Shown here: one piece after another, positions 23,405 through 33,186 of the stretch | Layout of the letters: the number at the start of each line of letters is the position of its first letter | How positions within the stretch are numbered: the first letter of the stretch is position 1 | Origin: AP-15 sp035538335 | Lineage (GTDB): Bacteria > Pseudomonadota > Alphaproteobacteria > ATCC43930 > CGMCC-115725 | Assembly (NCBI GenBank): GCA_035538335.1 | Contig: DATLKN010000050.1 | Location: forward strand, 248,001 to 312,000 | Length of the DNA: 64,000 nucleotides | Direction: 5' to 3' | Program-made: the position numbers and the translations under genes | The notes under the pieces: generated by a model | Databases searched by the model: none | What the model was told of the DNA's origin: nothing | The model's input: the letters and a program-made list of their open reading frames with translations, nothing else

Positions 23405-24642
23405 GCGCCGGCATCGAGCGCCGGCGGACGCGCTCCGGGGCGAGCCTCGCGCTCGACAATCTGCGCGCCGTCGTCGTCTTGCTCGTGCTCTCATTTCATT
23501 CTGCTCTTGCCTATCTGCAGTTTCTGCCGCCGCGGCCGTATCCGTTCAATTCCGCGCCCTATAACTGGGCGGCGATCCCGGTCGTCGATCCGCAGCGCTG
23601 GCTCGGCTTCGATATTTTTTGCGCCTGGCAGGACATCTTTCTGATGACGCTCTTCTTTTTCCTGTCGGGGCTGTTCGTCTGGCCGAGCCTTGCGCGTAAG
23701 GGACCGGGCCGCTTTCTGCTAGAGCGCGCCTTGCGGCTCGGGGTGCCGTTCGCGGTCGTGGTCGGCTTTCTTATGCCGGCGGCGGCCTATCCGAGCTATC
23801 TGCAGAGCGCCGCCGATCCGAGCTTCGCCGACTTCTGGCAGGATCTGTTGCGGCTGCCCTTCTGGCCGAGCGGCCCGATGTGGTTCTTGTGGCTGCTGCT
23901 CGCCGGCGATGTCGCGGTGGCTGGCCTTTCTCGCCTGATGCCGCGCGCGAGCGCCCGCCTCGCGGCAGCGCTGTCGGCGCCGGGTGCCGCGGCGTCACGG
24001 CTCTACGGCCTGTTGTTCGCCGCCGCGCTCTCTTATGTGCCGCTCGCTCTCCTGTACACGCCGATGCGCTGGTCGATGCTGGGGCCGTTCTCGCTGCAGC
24101 TCAGCCGGCCGTTCTACTACGCGGTCTGGTTCTTTGCCGGCATCGGTTTCGGTGCGGCTGGGGTGGAGCGCGAGCTTTTCGCCGCGGAAGGGCCGCTCGC
24201 TCGGCGCTGGCCCTGGTGGCTTGCCGCCGCCGCCGCCGCGATGGGGCTGTGGATGGGCCTCACCGACCTGACGATGCGCCTCGCCGGCAAGGCGCCCCTC
24301 GCATTGCAGGCGGTCGACGATTTGAGCTTCGTCCTCGCCTCCTTCGCCAACGTCTTTTGCGTGCTGGGCCTTGCGCTGCGCTTTGCCCGCGGGCGCTCGC
24401 GCCTCTTCGACAGCCTCAAAGCGAACGCCTACGGCATGTATCTCGTGCACTACCCCTTTGTCGTATGGCTGCAATACGGGCTGCTCGCGGTGGCGCTGCC
24501 GGCGATCGCCAAGGCGGATTGCGTCTTCACCGCCGTCGTGCTGCTAAGCTGGGGAACGAGCGCGGCGTTGCGCCGGGCGCCCGCGATCGCCTCTATCCTC
24601 GGTGCCCAACCGCCGAGAGGCGCGGCCGTGCGGCCCTCTTAG
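23401..24642 (+). CDS. Acyltransferase family 3 membrane protein
   Basis: The 413-residue protein has about ten membrane helices. It begins with the family motif region LALDNLRAVVVLLVLSFHSA, whose arginine and histidine are the usual catalytic pair, and later shows YGMYLVHYPFVVWLQYGLL. These enzymes O-acetylate or O-succinylate sugars, lipids or glycans. Its ATG overlaps the hpnN stop (ATGA), so the two are translationally coupled and modification of a lipid or envelope glycan is a reasonable inference. Its 3' end overlaps the convergent esterase by four bases. Confidence 0.85.
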   Translation: MSAGIERRRTRSGASLALDNLRAVVVLLVLSFHSALAYLQFLPPRPYPFNSAPYNWAAIPVVDPQRWLGFDIFCAWQDIFLMTLFFFLSGLFVWPSLARKGPGRFLLERALRLGVPFAVVVGFLMPAAAYPSYLQSAADPSFADFWQDLLRLPFWPSGPMWFLWLLLAGDVAVAGLSRLMPRASARLAAALSAPGAAASRLYGLLFAAALSYVPLALLYTPMRWSMLGPFSLQLSRPFYYAVWFFAGIGFGAAGVERELFAAEGPLARRWPWWLAAAAAAMGLWMGLTDLTMRLAGKAPLALQAVDDLSFVLASFANVFCVLGLALRFARGRSRLFDSLKANAYGMYLVHYPFVVWLQYGLLAVALPAIAKADCVFTAVVLLSWGTSAALRRAPAIASILGAQPPRGAAVRPS

Positions 24643-25532
24643 GCGGCGGCGAGGAACTCGCCGACGCGGCGGATCGCGCGCCGAGACTCCGGCACGAACG
24701 GCGCGAAGGCATGCCAGACATGCGGCATGCGCGGCCACACTTCGAGCGTGACCGGCGAGCCGGCCGCGCGCAGCCGCTGGGCCATGCGCAGCGAATCGTC
24801 GAGCATGACTTCGTCGCCGCCGACCTGGATGAGGCTCGGCGGCAGCCCAGCGAGGTCGCCGTAAAGTGGGGAGGCATAAGGCGCCCGCGGATCGCCGCCC
24901 GCCAGATAGCAGTCGGCGAGCTGCGGCACCGCGGCGGGGTCGATCATCGGGTCGGCTTCGGCATTGCGCCGCAGCGAGTCGCCGCTGAGCGCGAGATCGG
25001 TCCAAGGCGACAAGGCAACCGTGGCGCCGGGCAGCGGTTCGCCCTGGTCGCGCAGGCGCAGCAGCAGGCAGAAGGCGAGCCCCCCGCCCGCCGAGTCGCC
25101 GAGCAGCACGAGCCGCCGCGGATCGGCGGCCGTGGCGAGCAAGGCGCGGTATCCGGCGAGCGCGTCCTCCAGCGCCGCCGGGAACGGATGCTCAGGCGCC
25201 AGGCGATAATCGAGAAACCACAGCGGCGCCCCGGCCGCCGCGGCGAAGCGCCAGGTCAGGTTGCGATAGAGCCGCGCCGTGCCGCTGACATAGCCGCCGC
25301 CGTGCAGGAAGAGGATGTGCCGGTCGCCGCAAACCTGTGGCGGCGTGATCCGCTCGGCCGGAACGCCCGCGAGATCGACGGCGCGCGTCTCGAACCCCGA
25401 GGGTGGGCCCGGGACGAAGCGCTCGGCCGCAGCAAGGCCGCGCCGCGTCTCGGCGAGGCTATGCCCCGTCGCGCCGCCGCGTTTCATGAACCGGCGCAGC
25501 AAGAGGCGCACCAATTCCGCCCGCAAGCTCAT
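24639..25532 (-). CDS. Alpha/beta hydrolase, hormone-sensitive-lipase type esterase
   Basis: The 297-residue protein shows the HSL-family oxyanion motif HGGGY (in ILFLHGGGYVSGTARLYRN). It also has DYRLAPEHPFPAALED, the nucleophile elbow GDSAGGGLA, the acidic residue region around QVGGDEVMLDDS, and a final histidine in RMPHVWHAF. Substrates are short-chain esters of unknown identity. The ATG at 25532 gives a normal N-terminus; the open frame continues upstream into hairpin sequence with no homology. Confidence 0.88.
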   Translation of the reverse strand: MSLRAELVRLLLRRFMKRGGATGHSLAETRRGLAAAERFVPGPPSGFETRAVDLAGVPAERITPPQVCGDRHILFLHGGGYVSGTARLYRNLTWRFAAAAGAPLWFLDYRLAPEHPFPAALEDALAGYRALLATAADPRRLVLLGDSAGGGLAFCLLLRLRDQGEPLPGATVALSPWTDLALSGDSLRRNAEADPMIDPAAVPQLADCYLAGGDPRAPYASPLYGDLAGLPPSLIQVGGDEVMLDDSLRMAQRLRAAGSPVTLEVWPRMPHVWHAFAPFVPESRRAIRRVGEFLAAA

Positions 25533-25597
25533 GCGATGGTCGCGTTCGCGACGAAATCCGCCACGCTGCGTCCCCTGTCGTTTGCTTGTGTCGATAC

Positions 25598-25648
25598 CCC
25601 GCCCGCCCCCTTTTAGCACGAAAAGAGGGGGTACGCGAGCGGGCGGGC
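25598..25648. other. Strong hairpin between divergent genes
   Basis: CCCCCTTTT at 25606-25614 faces AAAAGAGGGGG across a six-base loop, and outer GCCCGCC / GGCGGGC arms extend it. It lies in the divergent gap between the esterase and the 25745 gene, so it is more likely a leader structure than a terminator. Nothing else was recognised between 25533 and 25744. Confidence 0.45.
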
Positions 25649-25744
25649 CGGAGCCTTTCCTCTCTGGCTCACGATCTTTTGCCTGGCAAGGCCGCGAACA
25701 TCGTGTAAACCGACGATGCTCTCTCGCCCGCAAGGGATTGCCCC

Positions 25745-25972
25745 GTGTCGCAACCGCCGATCTTTAGCAACAAGGATTTCGCCGCGAATTCGGTGTTCGA
25801 GCCGCACCGGCCGGTGCTGTCTTTCGCCCTTGCGACGAACCGGATGGCGGTCGCCGAGGGCGATTTCGAGAAGGGCGCGGAGGACGGGACGCTCGCCTCG
25901 CTCGCCGTGTTGCGTGCTGCCGCCGGCGCCTGGCGGGCCATTGCGGGCGGAGCGCAGGGGAGGGCTGTATGA
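25745..25972 (+). CDS. Small hypothetical protein preceding DoxX
   Basis: The 75-residue frame starts with GTG and reads SQPPIFSNKDFAANSVFEPH, then VAEGDFEKGAEDGTLASLAV. No domain is recognised and no signal peptide is visible. Its stop overlaps the DoxX start (ATGA), implying translational coupling. That coupling is the main reason to accept it as a gene. The ribosome-binding site is weak. Confidence 0.5.
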   Translation: MSQPPIFSNKDFAANSVFEPHRPVLSFALATNRMAVAEGDFEKGAEDGTLASLAVLRAAAGAWRAIAGGAQGRAV

Positions 25973-26619
25973 ACCCCAATCCGTGGACCGACATCTACAA
26001 TTTTCTGCGCGCCCCCGGTTGGCCGACGCCGGCCTTCTGGGTGCTGCTGGCGGCGAGCGCGCTCGTCGCGCTCTACGCCTGGGCGGCAGTTCCCGAGCAG
26101 CGCCGCTTCGGGCATTTTTGTAATTGGCTCTTCCGCCTCGCCATCGGCTCGATGTGGTGGCAGCAGACCTTGTGGAAGCTGCCGCCCTATTACACCGACC
26201 ATCCGGACAAGCCCTTCGGCGCGACGGGCCTCGCTTATTGGATGGGGCTGCTGGGCAAGCACGCCGCGGTTCCCGCGCAGGCCGATTTCGTCAACCACAT
26301 CGTGCTGCCGCATTTCTTCCTGTTCGCACCCGCCGTCTACGCGCTCGAAACCCTGACCGCGGTCTCGTTGCTGCTCGGTCTCTTCGTACGCCTGATGGGG
26401 CTCGTCGGCGCCTTGCAGATCATCAATTTGTGGCTCGGGCTCTACAGCGCGCCCGGCGAATGGCCGTGGACCTACTTCTTCCTGATCGTGCTGCAGCTGA
26501 TCTTCGCGCTGCACCGCTACGGCCGCAGCCTCGGGCTCGACGCGGTCATCGCGGCGCGCTCCTCGGCGGCCGGCGGGCGGCGCGGCTTCATGCGGTCCTT
26601 GATCGACGCCGCGACCTGA
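25969..26619 (+). CDS. DoxX / TQO small-subunit-like membrane protein
   Basis: The 216-residue protein has four to five membrane helices (around residues 24-42, 47-65, 112-140, 145-165 and 168-185). It includes FRLAIGSMWWQQTLWKLPPY near the first third and FVNHIVLPHFFLFAPAVYAL. This resembles the DoxD/DoxX group, whose best-known member is part of a thiosulfate:quinone oxidoreductase; most others are uncharacterised. No partner DoxA is present. Its start overlaps the stop of the small upstream gene. Confidence 0.75.
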   Translation: MNPNPWTDIYNFLRAPGWPTPAFWVLLAASALVALYAWAAVPEQRRFGHFCNWLFRLAIGSMWWQQTLWKLPPYYTDHPDKPFGATGLAYWMGLLGKHAAVPAQADFVNHIVLPHFFLFAPAVYALETLTAVSLLLGLFVRLMGLVGALQIINLWLGLYSAPGEWPWTYFFLIVLQLIFALHRYGRSLGLDAVIAARSSAAGGRRGFMRSLIDAAT

Positions 26620-26680
26620 GCGGGCGCCGCTCACGCAAGCTTGATCGGGCATATCGCAGCGCCCGTGCTATGCGAACCGC

Positions 26681-27940
<1,260 letters not shown>

Positions 27941-27942
27941 AT

Positions 27943-29328
27943 TCAGAGACGCAAGCCGGCGGCGGCGAGCAGCGCCTTCACCCGCCCGCGCTCCTCCTCG
28001 GCAATCGACAGACGCTCGGCGAAATCGACGCCTTTCGGCTTCGTCGCGTCGATGCCGATCTTGGTGACCGTGTTGTCGGTGGGGTCGGAGGAGGGGTCGA
28101 GCACCGCCCCCATGACGCGCGGGATCATCACGACATCGCGCTCGGCGCGGGTGCGCGTCGCCACCGCCCACATCACGTCCGACAGGTTGAAGATATCGAC
28201 GTCCTCGTCGACGACGACCGCGATCTTGCAATAGATCTCGGTGCCGAAGGCGGCGGCGATCGCCGTCTGCGGCTGGCCCTCGGCGGTTTTCTTCATCTGG
28301 ATGACCGCCATCAGCCCGCCGCAGGTGATGGTCGGCACGTGCACGCCCGAGACGTTCGGCAGGTTGCGCCGGAGCGCGTTCAGGATTTCCGCCTCGCGCG
28401 AGACGCAGCTGATCTGGATGTGGTCGCCCGAGGTGCCCGAGGCGACCGAGTGGAAGATCGCGTCCCGGCGCATCTGGATGCGCTTCGCGACGAAGACATT
28501 TTGCGTCGAGCGGTAGGAGGCGTAGCCGGTGAATTCGCCGAAGGGGCCCTCCGGTTCGTGCACGCCGGCGAGGATCTCGCCCTCGATGACGATCTCGGCG
28601 CCGGCGGCGACTTCGAGATCGGCGGTGCCGCAGCGCGCGACTCGGTAGGGCTCGCCGAAGAGCCCGCCGATGATCTCGTATTTGCGGACGTTCGGGGGGT
28701 AGTGATAGGCCATCGAGCCCATGTAGTGCACGGGGTGGATGCCGAGCGTTATCGCGGCGGGAAGCGCTTCGCCTCTGGCTTCGGCGCGGCGGTGGAACTC
28801 GTACATGCGGCGGCGCGAATGCAATGACACGCCGAGCCGGTTCTTGCCCTTCAGCATCAGGCGGTGAAAGCCGGTCGTATCGACGCCGGTCTCGGGGTCG
28901 CGGGCGCAGATCTGCCCGGCCGTTATGTAGGGCGCCGCATCGATCGCGAAATGCAGCGGGATCGGCAGTTTGGTCAGATCGACCGCCTCGCCTTCGAGCA
29001 CGACCTCCTGCCACGGCGCATGGCCGACGCGCTCGATCGGGATGTATCTCTGACAGCGCTCGCGATAGGCCGCGACCATCTCCTCGGGCGCGACGCCGAG
29101 GGCGGCGGCGAGGAGCGTGCGGTTGCCGTTGAGGTTGGTGACGACCGGCAGGTCGAAGCCCTGGACCTTCTCGAAGAAGAGGATCGGGCTGCGCCCGGCG
29201 CGCTCGCATTCGAAGACGGCGGAGGTGATGTCGAGCTCGCGCCGCACCGGCTCCTTGATGCGCACGATCTCGCCCGGGTGGTCGCGCTCGACCATCGCGA
29301 GAAAGCCCCGCATGCTCTGCTTGTCCAC
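27943..29328 (-). CDS. UbiD-family (prenylated-FMN) decarboxylase
   Basis: The 461-residue protein starts at a GTG preceded by GGAGG and shows SMRGFLAMVERDHPGEIVRI, VVTNLNGNRTLLAAALG, ITAGQICARDPETGVDTTGF and VIEGEILAGVHEPEGPFGEF. These are typical of UbiD-type (de)carboxylases that act on aromatic or unsaturated acids with prenylated FMN. UbiD of ubiquinone synthesis is about 490 residues. The neighbours here (DOPA-dioxygenase-like and DUF1348) suggest instead catabolism of an aromatic acid. No ubiX is present in the window to supply the cofactor. Confidence 0.88.
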   Translation of the reverse strand: MDKQSMRGFLAMVERDHPGEIVRIKEPVRRELDITSAVFECERAGRSPILFFEKVQGFDLPVVTNLNGNRTLLAAALGVAPEEMVAAYRERCQRYIPIERVGHAPWQEVVLEGEAVDLTKLPIPLHFAIDAAPYITAGQICARDPETGVDTTGFHRLMLKGKNRLGVSLHSRRRMYEFHRRAEARGEALPAAITLGIHPVHYMGSMAYHYPPNVRKYEIIGGLFGEPYRVARCGTADLEVAAGAEIVIEGEILAGVHEPEGPFGEFTGYASYRSTQNVFVAKRIQMRRDAIFHSVASGTSGDHIQISCVSREAEILNALRRNLPNVSGVHVPTITCGGLMAVIQMKKTAEGQPQTAIAAAFGTEIYCKIAVVVDEDVDIFNLSDVMWAVATRTRAERDVVMIPRVMGAVLDPSSDPTDNTVTKIGIDATKPKGVDFAERLSIAEEERGRVKALLAAAGLRL

Positions 29329-29342
29329 GACGCCTCCGCGGG

Positions 29343-29738
29343 TCAGCCGGCGCGTGCTTCGGTCGGCAGCAGCTCCTTCGAGTATTGCGGCCGCAGCACC
29401 TCGAGCTTCATCGGGACCGGCGTGCCGAGCCACAGCGCGCGGCTCGAATGGTCGGCGACCGAATCATCGGTCAGGGCATGGATCAGCACGGCGAGGCCCT
29501 CGTGGTGCATCATCAGCCACGGCACGATGTTCTGGAACTGATCAGGTGTGAAGGTCGCCCGCGCGTTCGAGATCGGGTGCGGGCCCACGGGCTCGTCGCG
29601 AAAGCCGCCGAACTCGACCGGAAACTTCTCTTGCAGCGCCGCGCACACCCGCTCGGCAACGGGCTTGGTGGCGGCGTCATAATAGACATGCGCGTGATAG
29701 CCGCGGTTGTCGATGGATCGCGGCGATGGATCGGCCAT
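29343..29738 (-). CDS. DOPA 4,5-dioxygenase family protein
   Basis: The 131-residue protein has the family's histidine pattern: YHAHVYYDAATKPVAERVCA, GPHPISNARATFTPDQF, and WLMMHHEGLAVLIHALTDD. Characterised relatives cleave the ring of DOPA or caffeate-like catechols using iron. The ATG at 29738 has GGGAGGGTCCC upstream. The stop lies 14 bases before the UbiD-like start, so ring cleavage and decarboxylation genes are probably co-expressed. Confidence 0.85.
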   Translation of the reverse strand: MADPSPRSIDNRGYHAHVYYDAATKPVAERVCAALQEKFPVEFGGFRDEPVGPHPISNARATFTPDQFQNIVPWLMMHHEGLAVLIHALTDDSVADHSSRALWLGTPVPMKLEVLRPQYSKELLPTEARAG

Positions 29739-29920
29739 CAGGGACCCTCCTCTCGGCTTGATCGCTGCGCCCGGCGCTGCGATGGTCATGGCCCGCCGGC
29801 CGCGGCTCAGGATGGCATGCGGCGACCGCTCTCGCCAGAGGCTTCAGGGAGGCCGGGGATGACGATCATCAGGCTTGCACGCCGCGCTCCGGCCTATGGC
29901 GCCTGAGAGGAGGAAAGGCG

Positions 29921-30853
29921 ATGCGGTTTCTGATCGTCGGCGCCGGCGGCCTTGGCGGCTATTACGGCGGCATGCTGGTGAAGGGCGGCGCCGATGTCGC
30001 CTTCCTGGTGCGGCCGCGCCGTCAGGCACTGCTCGCCGCCCGCGGGCTCGTCATCAACAGTGCCGACGGCGATTTTCTCTCTCCGGTGAAGACGCTGCGC
30101 GCGGGCGAGATCAACGGCCCTTACGACGTGGTTCTCCTCGCCTGCAAGGCCTATGACCTCGACGGCGCCATCGCCGCCATCGCCCCGGCGATGGGGCCGC
30201 AGAGCGCGGTACTGCCGGTGCTCAACGGGATCAACCACATCGCCGTCCTCGAGGAGCATTTCGGCGCCGGGCGCGTGCTCGGCGGCGTGTCCTACGTGCG
30301 CGCCGAGGTGACGCAAGCGGGCGAGATCCTGCATCACAGCATCGCTGGGTTCGGCCGGACTTTGTTCGGCGAACTCTCGGGCGAGCGCTCGGCGCGCTCT
30401 GAGGAAATCCGCCGCGCCTTTGCGGCGGGCGGCGTCGAATGCACGTTCAGCGACGATATTCTCGCCGAGATGTGGGCGAAATTCTGCGGCTATGCGGTCG
30501 TGGCGGCGATGGCGGTCCTGACGCGTGCCCGCGCCGGCGAGATCGCCGCGGCGCCGGCGGGTGCCGCCTTCGTTGCCGCCGTCTTCGAGGAATGCGCCCG
30601 GGTCACTGCGGCCGAAGGCTATAGGCCGCCGGCCGCCTTGAGCGAGACGATCCGCGGCATCTACGCGACTCCCGGCTCGATCTACGCCCCCTCGATCCTC
30701 GCGGATATGGAAAGCGGCGGCCCGACCGAAGGCGAGCATACGATCGGCGATCTCGTCCACCGCGCCGATCGGCATGCGCTGGCCGTTCCGATCCTGCGGG
30801 CGGCGCTATGCACCTTGCAGATCTGCGAGGTGCGTAGGACTGCGAGGGGTTAG
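29921..30853 (+). CDS. 2-dehydropantoate 2-reductase family protein (PanE/ApbA-like)
   Basis: The 310-residue protein has an N-terminal NADPH-binding Rossmann motif (FLIVGAGGLGGYYGGMLVKG). The C-terminal helical domain carries the family lysine/asparagine pair (VVLLACKAYDLDGAI, VLPVLNGINHIAVLEEHFGA) and SILADMESGGPTEGEHTIGD. The best-known reaction is NADPH reduction of ketopantoate for pantothenate and CoA. Many paralogues reduce other 2-keto acids, and no panB or panC is nearby, so the substrate is left open. Confidence 0.85.
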   Translation: MRFLIVGAGGLGGYYGGMLVKGGADVAFLVRPRRQALLAARGLVINSADGDFLSPVKTLRAGEINGPYDVVLLACKAYDLDGAIAAIAPAMGPQSAVLPVLNGINHIAVLEEHFGAGRVLGGVSYVRAEVTQAGEILHHSIAGFGRTLFGELSGERSARSEEIRRAFAAGGVECTFSDDILAEMWAKFCGYAVVAAMAVLTRARAGEIAAAPAGAAFVAAVFEECARVTAAEGYRPPAALSETIRGIYATPGSIYAPSILADMESGGPTEGEHTIGDLVHRADRHALAVPILRAALCTLQICEVRRTARG

Positions 30854-30858
30854 AGCCG

Positions 30859-31653
30859 CTACTGCGCGGTCAGACCGCCGTCGACGACGAGGCCGGCGCC
30901 GGTCATGAACCCGGCGTCGTCCGAGGCGAGGAAGACGATCCCCTTCGCGATGTCCTCCGGTCTGCCGAGGCGGCCGATCGGATGGTGTGACAGCGCCGCC
31001 TGCCGCGCCGCCGCGACGTCGTTGCTGCCGAGGTTGCGGGCGCGGGCCGAGAAGGTCTGCTCGCCCATGTCGGTCTCGATGACCCCGGGATGGATCGAGT
31101 TGACGCGCACGCGATAGCCTTTGCGCGCGCATTCGAGGGCGGTCGATTTGGTGAAGAGCGTGACACCGCCCTTCGTCATCGAATAGAGCGGGTCGAGCTG
31201 CGAGCCGACGAGCCCGGCGACCGAGGCGAGATTGACGATTGCGCTGCCGTGCGGACTCTGTTGCCCGCGCTCGGCGAGAGCGGGCAGCGCCAGCTTGGTG
31301 CCGAGAAAGACGCCGGTCAGATTGACCGCGCAAAGGCGATGCCAGTCGTCGAGGCTCGCCTCTTCGAGCCCCTTGCCGAGAAAGAGCCCGGCATTGTTGA
31401 CGAGAATGTCGAGCCCGCCGTGCAGCGCGGCCGCGGCAGTCACCGCGTCCTGCCAATCCTCTTCGCGCGTCACGTCGAGATGCAGATAGGAGGCATTGGC
31501 CCCGAGCGCCGTAGCGGTCGCGCGCCCCATTTCGTCTCGCACATCGCCGATAACGACCTTGGCGCCGGCCTCGATCATCCGGCGCGCGGTCTCGGCGCCG
31601 ATGCCGCGAGCGGCCCCCGATATCAGCGCGACCTTGCCATCGAGACGGTTCAT
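30859..31653 (-). CDS. Short-chain dehydrogenase/reductase
   Basis: The 264-residue classical SDR has the cofactor motif ALISGAARGIGAETARRM, the NNAG stabilising motif, the catalytic serine and YxxxK (SVAGLVGSQLDPLYSMTKGG). The C-terminal VNSIHPGVIETDM and GAGLVVDGGLTAQ also fit. An aspartate after the second strand (VVIGDVRDE) suggests NAD rather than NADP. Substrate unknown. It diverges from the FAD oxidoreductase gene across only 40 bases. Confidence 0.9.
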   Translation of the reverse strand: MNRLDGKVALISGAARGIGAETARRMIEAGAKVVIGDVRDEMGRATATALGANASYLHLDVTREEDWQDAVTAAAALHGGLDILVNNAGLFLGKGLEEASLDDWHRLCAVNLTGVFLGTKLALPALAERGQQSPHGSAIVNLASVAGLVGSQLDPLYSMTKGGVTLFTKSTALECARKGYRVRVNSIHPGVIETDMGEQTFSARARNLGSNDVAAARQAALSHHPIGRLGRPEDIAKGIVFLASDDAGFMTGAGLVVDGGLTAQ

Positions 31654-31693
31654 GGCGATCCTCCTGTTTCAGCCGGATTGCGAGCGTACGGAC

Positions 31694-33025
31694 ATGGCCC
31701 CGAAAGTCGATCCCGTAGCCTCCGACGAGAGTTTGCCGCCGCGCGCCGACGTCGTCATCATCGGCGGCGGCATCATCGGCGTCAGCACCGCCTTCTTCCT
31801 CGCCGAGAAGGGCATCACGGTGGTGCTGTGCGAAAAGGGCCACATCGCCGGCGAGCAGTCGAGCCGCAATTGGGGCTGGTGCCGCAAGATGGCTCGCGAC
31901 CCGCGCGAGGTGCCGCTGATCATCGAGAGCCTCAGGCTCTGGGAGGGTATGAACGAGCGGGTCGAGGCCGAGACCGGCTTTCGCACCTGCGGCATCGTCT
32001 ACCTGTTCGAAAGCGAGGCGGAGGCGCAGCGCCACGAAGAGTGGCTCGACCTCGCGCGGCAATACCAGCTCGACACCAGGATGCTGTCAGGGGCGGAGGC
32101 GAGCGGCCTCCTGCCGGGGCTCGGCGGCAAATGGGCGGGGGCGCTCTACACGGCGAGCGATGGGCGCGCCGAGCCGCAAAAAGCCGCGCCCGCGATCGCC
32201 GAGGCGGCGCGCAAGAAGGGCGCCGTCATCCTGCAGAATTGCGCCGTGCGCGGCATCGAGACGGCGGGCGGGCGGGTCGCCGCCGCAGTCACCGAAAAAG
32301 GCCGCATCGCATGCCAGAGCGTCGTCCTCGCCGGCGGCGCCTGGTCGCGGCTCTTCTGCGGCAACAACGGCATCGAGCTGCCGCAGCTGAAGGTACGCGC
32401 CTCGGTGATGCGCACGACGCCGCTCTCCGGCGGACCCGACATCTCCGCCTCGGGCGGCCTCTTCGCCTGGCGCAAGCGCATGGACGGCGGCTACACGGTG
32501 GCGACGCTCGGCGTGCGCACGATCGATCTCGTGCCCGACCATTTCCGCCTCTTCAGCGAGTTCATGCCGGCGGTGCGGCTGCATTGGAAGAAGCTGCGGT
32601 TCCGCGTCGGCGGCCGCTTCGTCGAGGAGTGGCGGATGCCGCGGCGCTGGGCCCTCGACTCACCTTCGCCCTTCGAGGCGGTGCGGGTGCTCGATCCCGA
32701 GCCCGACCCCTTCGTCGTCGAGCGCGCGCGCTCGACGCTTGCCGCCGCGTTTCCGCTGTTCCGCGGCGTCGAGATGGCCGAAAGCTGGGCCGGCATGATC
32801 GACGTGACGCCCGACGCGGTGCCGGTCATCTCGCCGGTCGAGAGCCTGCCGGGGCTGGTGATTGCAACCGGCTTTTCCGGCCACGGCTTCGGCATCGGGC
32901 CGGGGGCGGGGCGGCTTGTCGCCGACATCGTCGCCGGCGACCCGCCGGTCGTCGACCCGGCGCCGTTCCGCTTCTCGCGCTTCACCGACGGGTCGCGCCC
33001 GATGCCCTCGCCGATCGCCAGCTGA
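31694..33025 (+). CDS. FAD-dependent oxidoreductase, D-amino-acid dehydrogenase (DadA) type
   Basis: The 443-residue protein binds FAD through DVVIIGGGIIGVSTAFFLAE. It shows SSRNWGWCRKM, where DadA relatives have the flavin-contact loop, and a C-terminal VIATGFSGHGFGIGPGAGRL typical of the DAO fold. Such enzymes oxidise amino acids or N-methylated amines and pass electrons to quinone or oxygen. It opens the catabolic region and is followed, after a repeat, by hydantoinase genes. Substrate unknown. Confidence 0.88.
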   Translation: MAPKVDPVASDESLPPRADVVIIGGGIIGVSTAFFLAEKGITVVLCEKGHIAGEQSSRNWGWCRKMARDPREVPLIIESLRLWEGMNERVEAETGFRTCGIVYLFESEAEAQRHEEWLDLARQYQLDTRMLSGAEASGLLPGLGGKWAGALYTASDGRAEPQKAAPAIAEAARKKGAVILQNCAVRGIETAGGRVAAAVTEKGRIACQSVVLAGGAWSRLFCGNNGIELPQLKVRASVMRTTPLSGGPDISASGGLFAWRKRMDGGYTVATLGVRTIDLVPDHFRLFSEFMPAVRLHWKKLRFRVGGRFVEEWRMPRRWALDSPSPFEAVRVLDPEPDPFVVERARSTLAAAFPLFRGVEMAESWAGMIDVTPDAVPVISPVESLPGLVIATGFSGHGFGIGPGAGRLVADIVAGDPPVVDPAPFRFSRFTDGSRPMPSPIAS

Positions 33026-33081
33026 GAAGAATCCACCACATTGGCACGGAGGACGCGGAGGTAAGAATGATGATTTTCTCT

Positions 33082-33144
33082 GTCATACCGGCGAAGGCCG
33101 GTATCCAGGGCCGGCTTGGGTCCCGACCTTCGTCGGGACGACAG
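33082..33144. repeat. Intergenic repeat, family B
   Basis: GTCATACCGGCGAAGGCCGG and CCGACCTTCGTCGGGACGAC form two hairpins in a single unit. The gap 33026-33186 holds nothing else recognisable apart from short lead sequence to hyuA. Confidence 0.7.
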
Positions 33145-33186
33145 GAAACATGACCGCCGTGCCCTCGCTGCCTCACCGGTGAAATA

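Noticed and set aside
25598..25648. Rho-independent terminator
   Set aside because: The hairpin is strong but lies between two divergent genes, so there is no upstream transcript to end.
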